5,529 nt of DNA from Desulfosporosinus sp. UBA4726 (lineage in GTDB: Bacteria; Bacillota; Desulfitobacteriia; Desulfitobacteriales; Desulfitobacteriaceae): positions 1 through 5,529 of the forward strand of contig DHJG01000118.1 in NCBI GenBank assembly GCA_002404215.1. Reading direction: 5' to 3'. The notes beneath the pieces were generated by a model. The model was not told the DNA's origin, searched no databases, and saw nothing but the letters and a program-made list of their open reading frames with translations. Below are positions 5,311 through 5,529 of the stretch, one piece after another. Both the position numbers and the translations under genes were made by a program. The stretch's first letter is position 1, and every line of letters begins with the position of its first letter.

Positions 5311-5529
5311 TTATTTCCCTGTTAAGGACTTTGCATGACGTGCGCGGGCTGAGTGATCTAAGACTTTCTTACGGATACGAACACTCTTAGGTGTAATTTC
5401 GACTAACTCATCATCGTTAATAAATTCTAGAGATTGTTCTAAGGAAAATTCTCTAGGTTTATCAAGACGTAACGCTTCATCGGCCGAACTGGTACGCATA
5501 TTGGTGAGTTGCTTTTTCTTACAAACGTT
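5311..5529 (-). CDS. typA: GTP-binding protein TypA/BipA, C-terminal 72 residues (partial)
   Basis: TypA (BipA) is a translational GTPase related to EF-G that acts in ribosome assembly and growth under cold or other stress. Only the end of its unique C-terminal domain is present; full proteins are about 605-615 residues. The frame is open to the right edge and reads NVCKKKQLTNMRTSSADEAL, then LRLDKPREFSLEQSLEFI, then NDDELVEITPKSVRIRKKVL, and ends in SLTGK. This closely follows the conserved TypA tail (KxxTNxRxSxxDEAxxLxPPxxxSLEQxLEFIxDDELVEVTPxxxRxRKxxL), which I recall from the family. The in-frame Met at 5499 is internal, not a start. The gene ends in tandem TAA stops (5313-5308), 70 bases before the spoVK start. 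No convincing terminator lies between, so read-through into spoVK is not excluded. Confidence 0.93.
   Translation of the reverse strand, partial: NVCKKKQLTNMRTSSADEALRLDKPREFSLEQSLEFINDDELVEITPKSVRIRKKVLDHSARARHAKSLTGK

Noticed and set aside
5202..5390. Plus-strand open frame spanning the spoVK-typA gap
   Set aside because: It overlaps two real genes antisense and has no ribosome binding site or family resemblance.

Overview
All six genes lie on the minus strand, so the window reads right to left. Gene content points to an endospore-forming Firmicute. A SpoVK-type sporulation ATPase lies beside hflX and a YnbB-type PLP enzyme, the same order as spoVK-ynbA-ynbB in Bacillus subtilis. GGAGG-type ribosome binding sites, GTG and TTG starts, a short Gram-positive-type signal peptidase and a moderate AT bias agree. 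The long form of HflX and the general protein style suggest a clostridial lineage such as the Peptococcaceae or Desulfitobacteriaceae (Desulfosporosinus/Desulfitobacterium-like). That placement is inference from memory, not a search.

Layout in direction of transcription. 5529-5311: last 72 codons of typA (BipA), a ribosome-associated GTPase. 5310-5238: short leader with two overlapping, mutually exclusive hairpins. 5237-4257: spoVK. 4256-4086: a spacer with a probable intrinsic terminator for spoVK, then a very strong 40-nt hairpin about 36 bases before hflX. 4085-2478: hflX, an HflX GTPase with an unusual N-terminal extension. 2437-1172: ynbB-like PLP enzyme with a TTG start, 40 bases after hflX and presumably co-transcribed. 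1171-1078: AT-rich spacer with a probable lepB promoter. 1077-532: lepB, signal peptidase I, ending inside its own terminator hairpin. 407-1: first 135 codons of ddl, D-alanine--D-alanine ligase.

Functionally this is core chromosome: translation and ribosome stress (typA, hflX), sporulation (spoVK), protein export (lepB) and cell wall synthesis (ddl). No mobile element, CRISPR array, tRNA or rRNA was seen. All intergenic stretches are under 200 bases and are described below.

The most notable observation is inside hflX. Residues 52-105 of the extension carry the full residue pattern of a JAMM/MPN+ zinc metalloprotease-like site (Glu52, then His-x-His-x7-Ser-x2-Asp at 92-105), fused to an otherwise canonical HflX GTPase.
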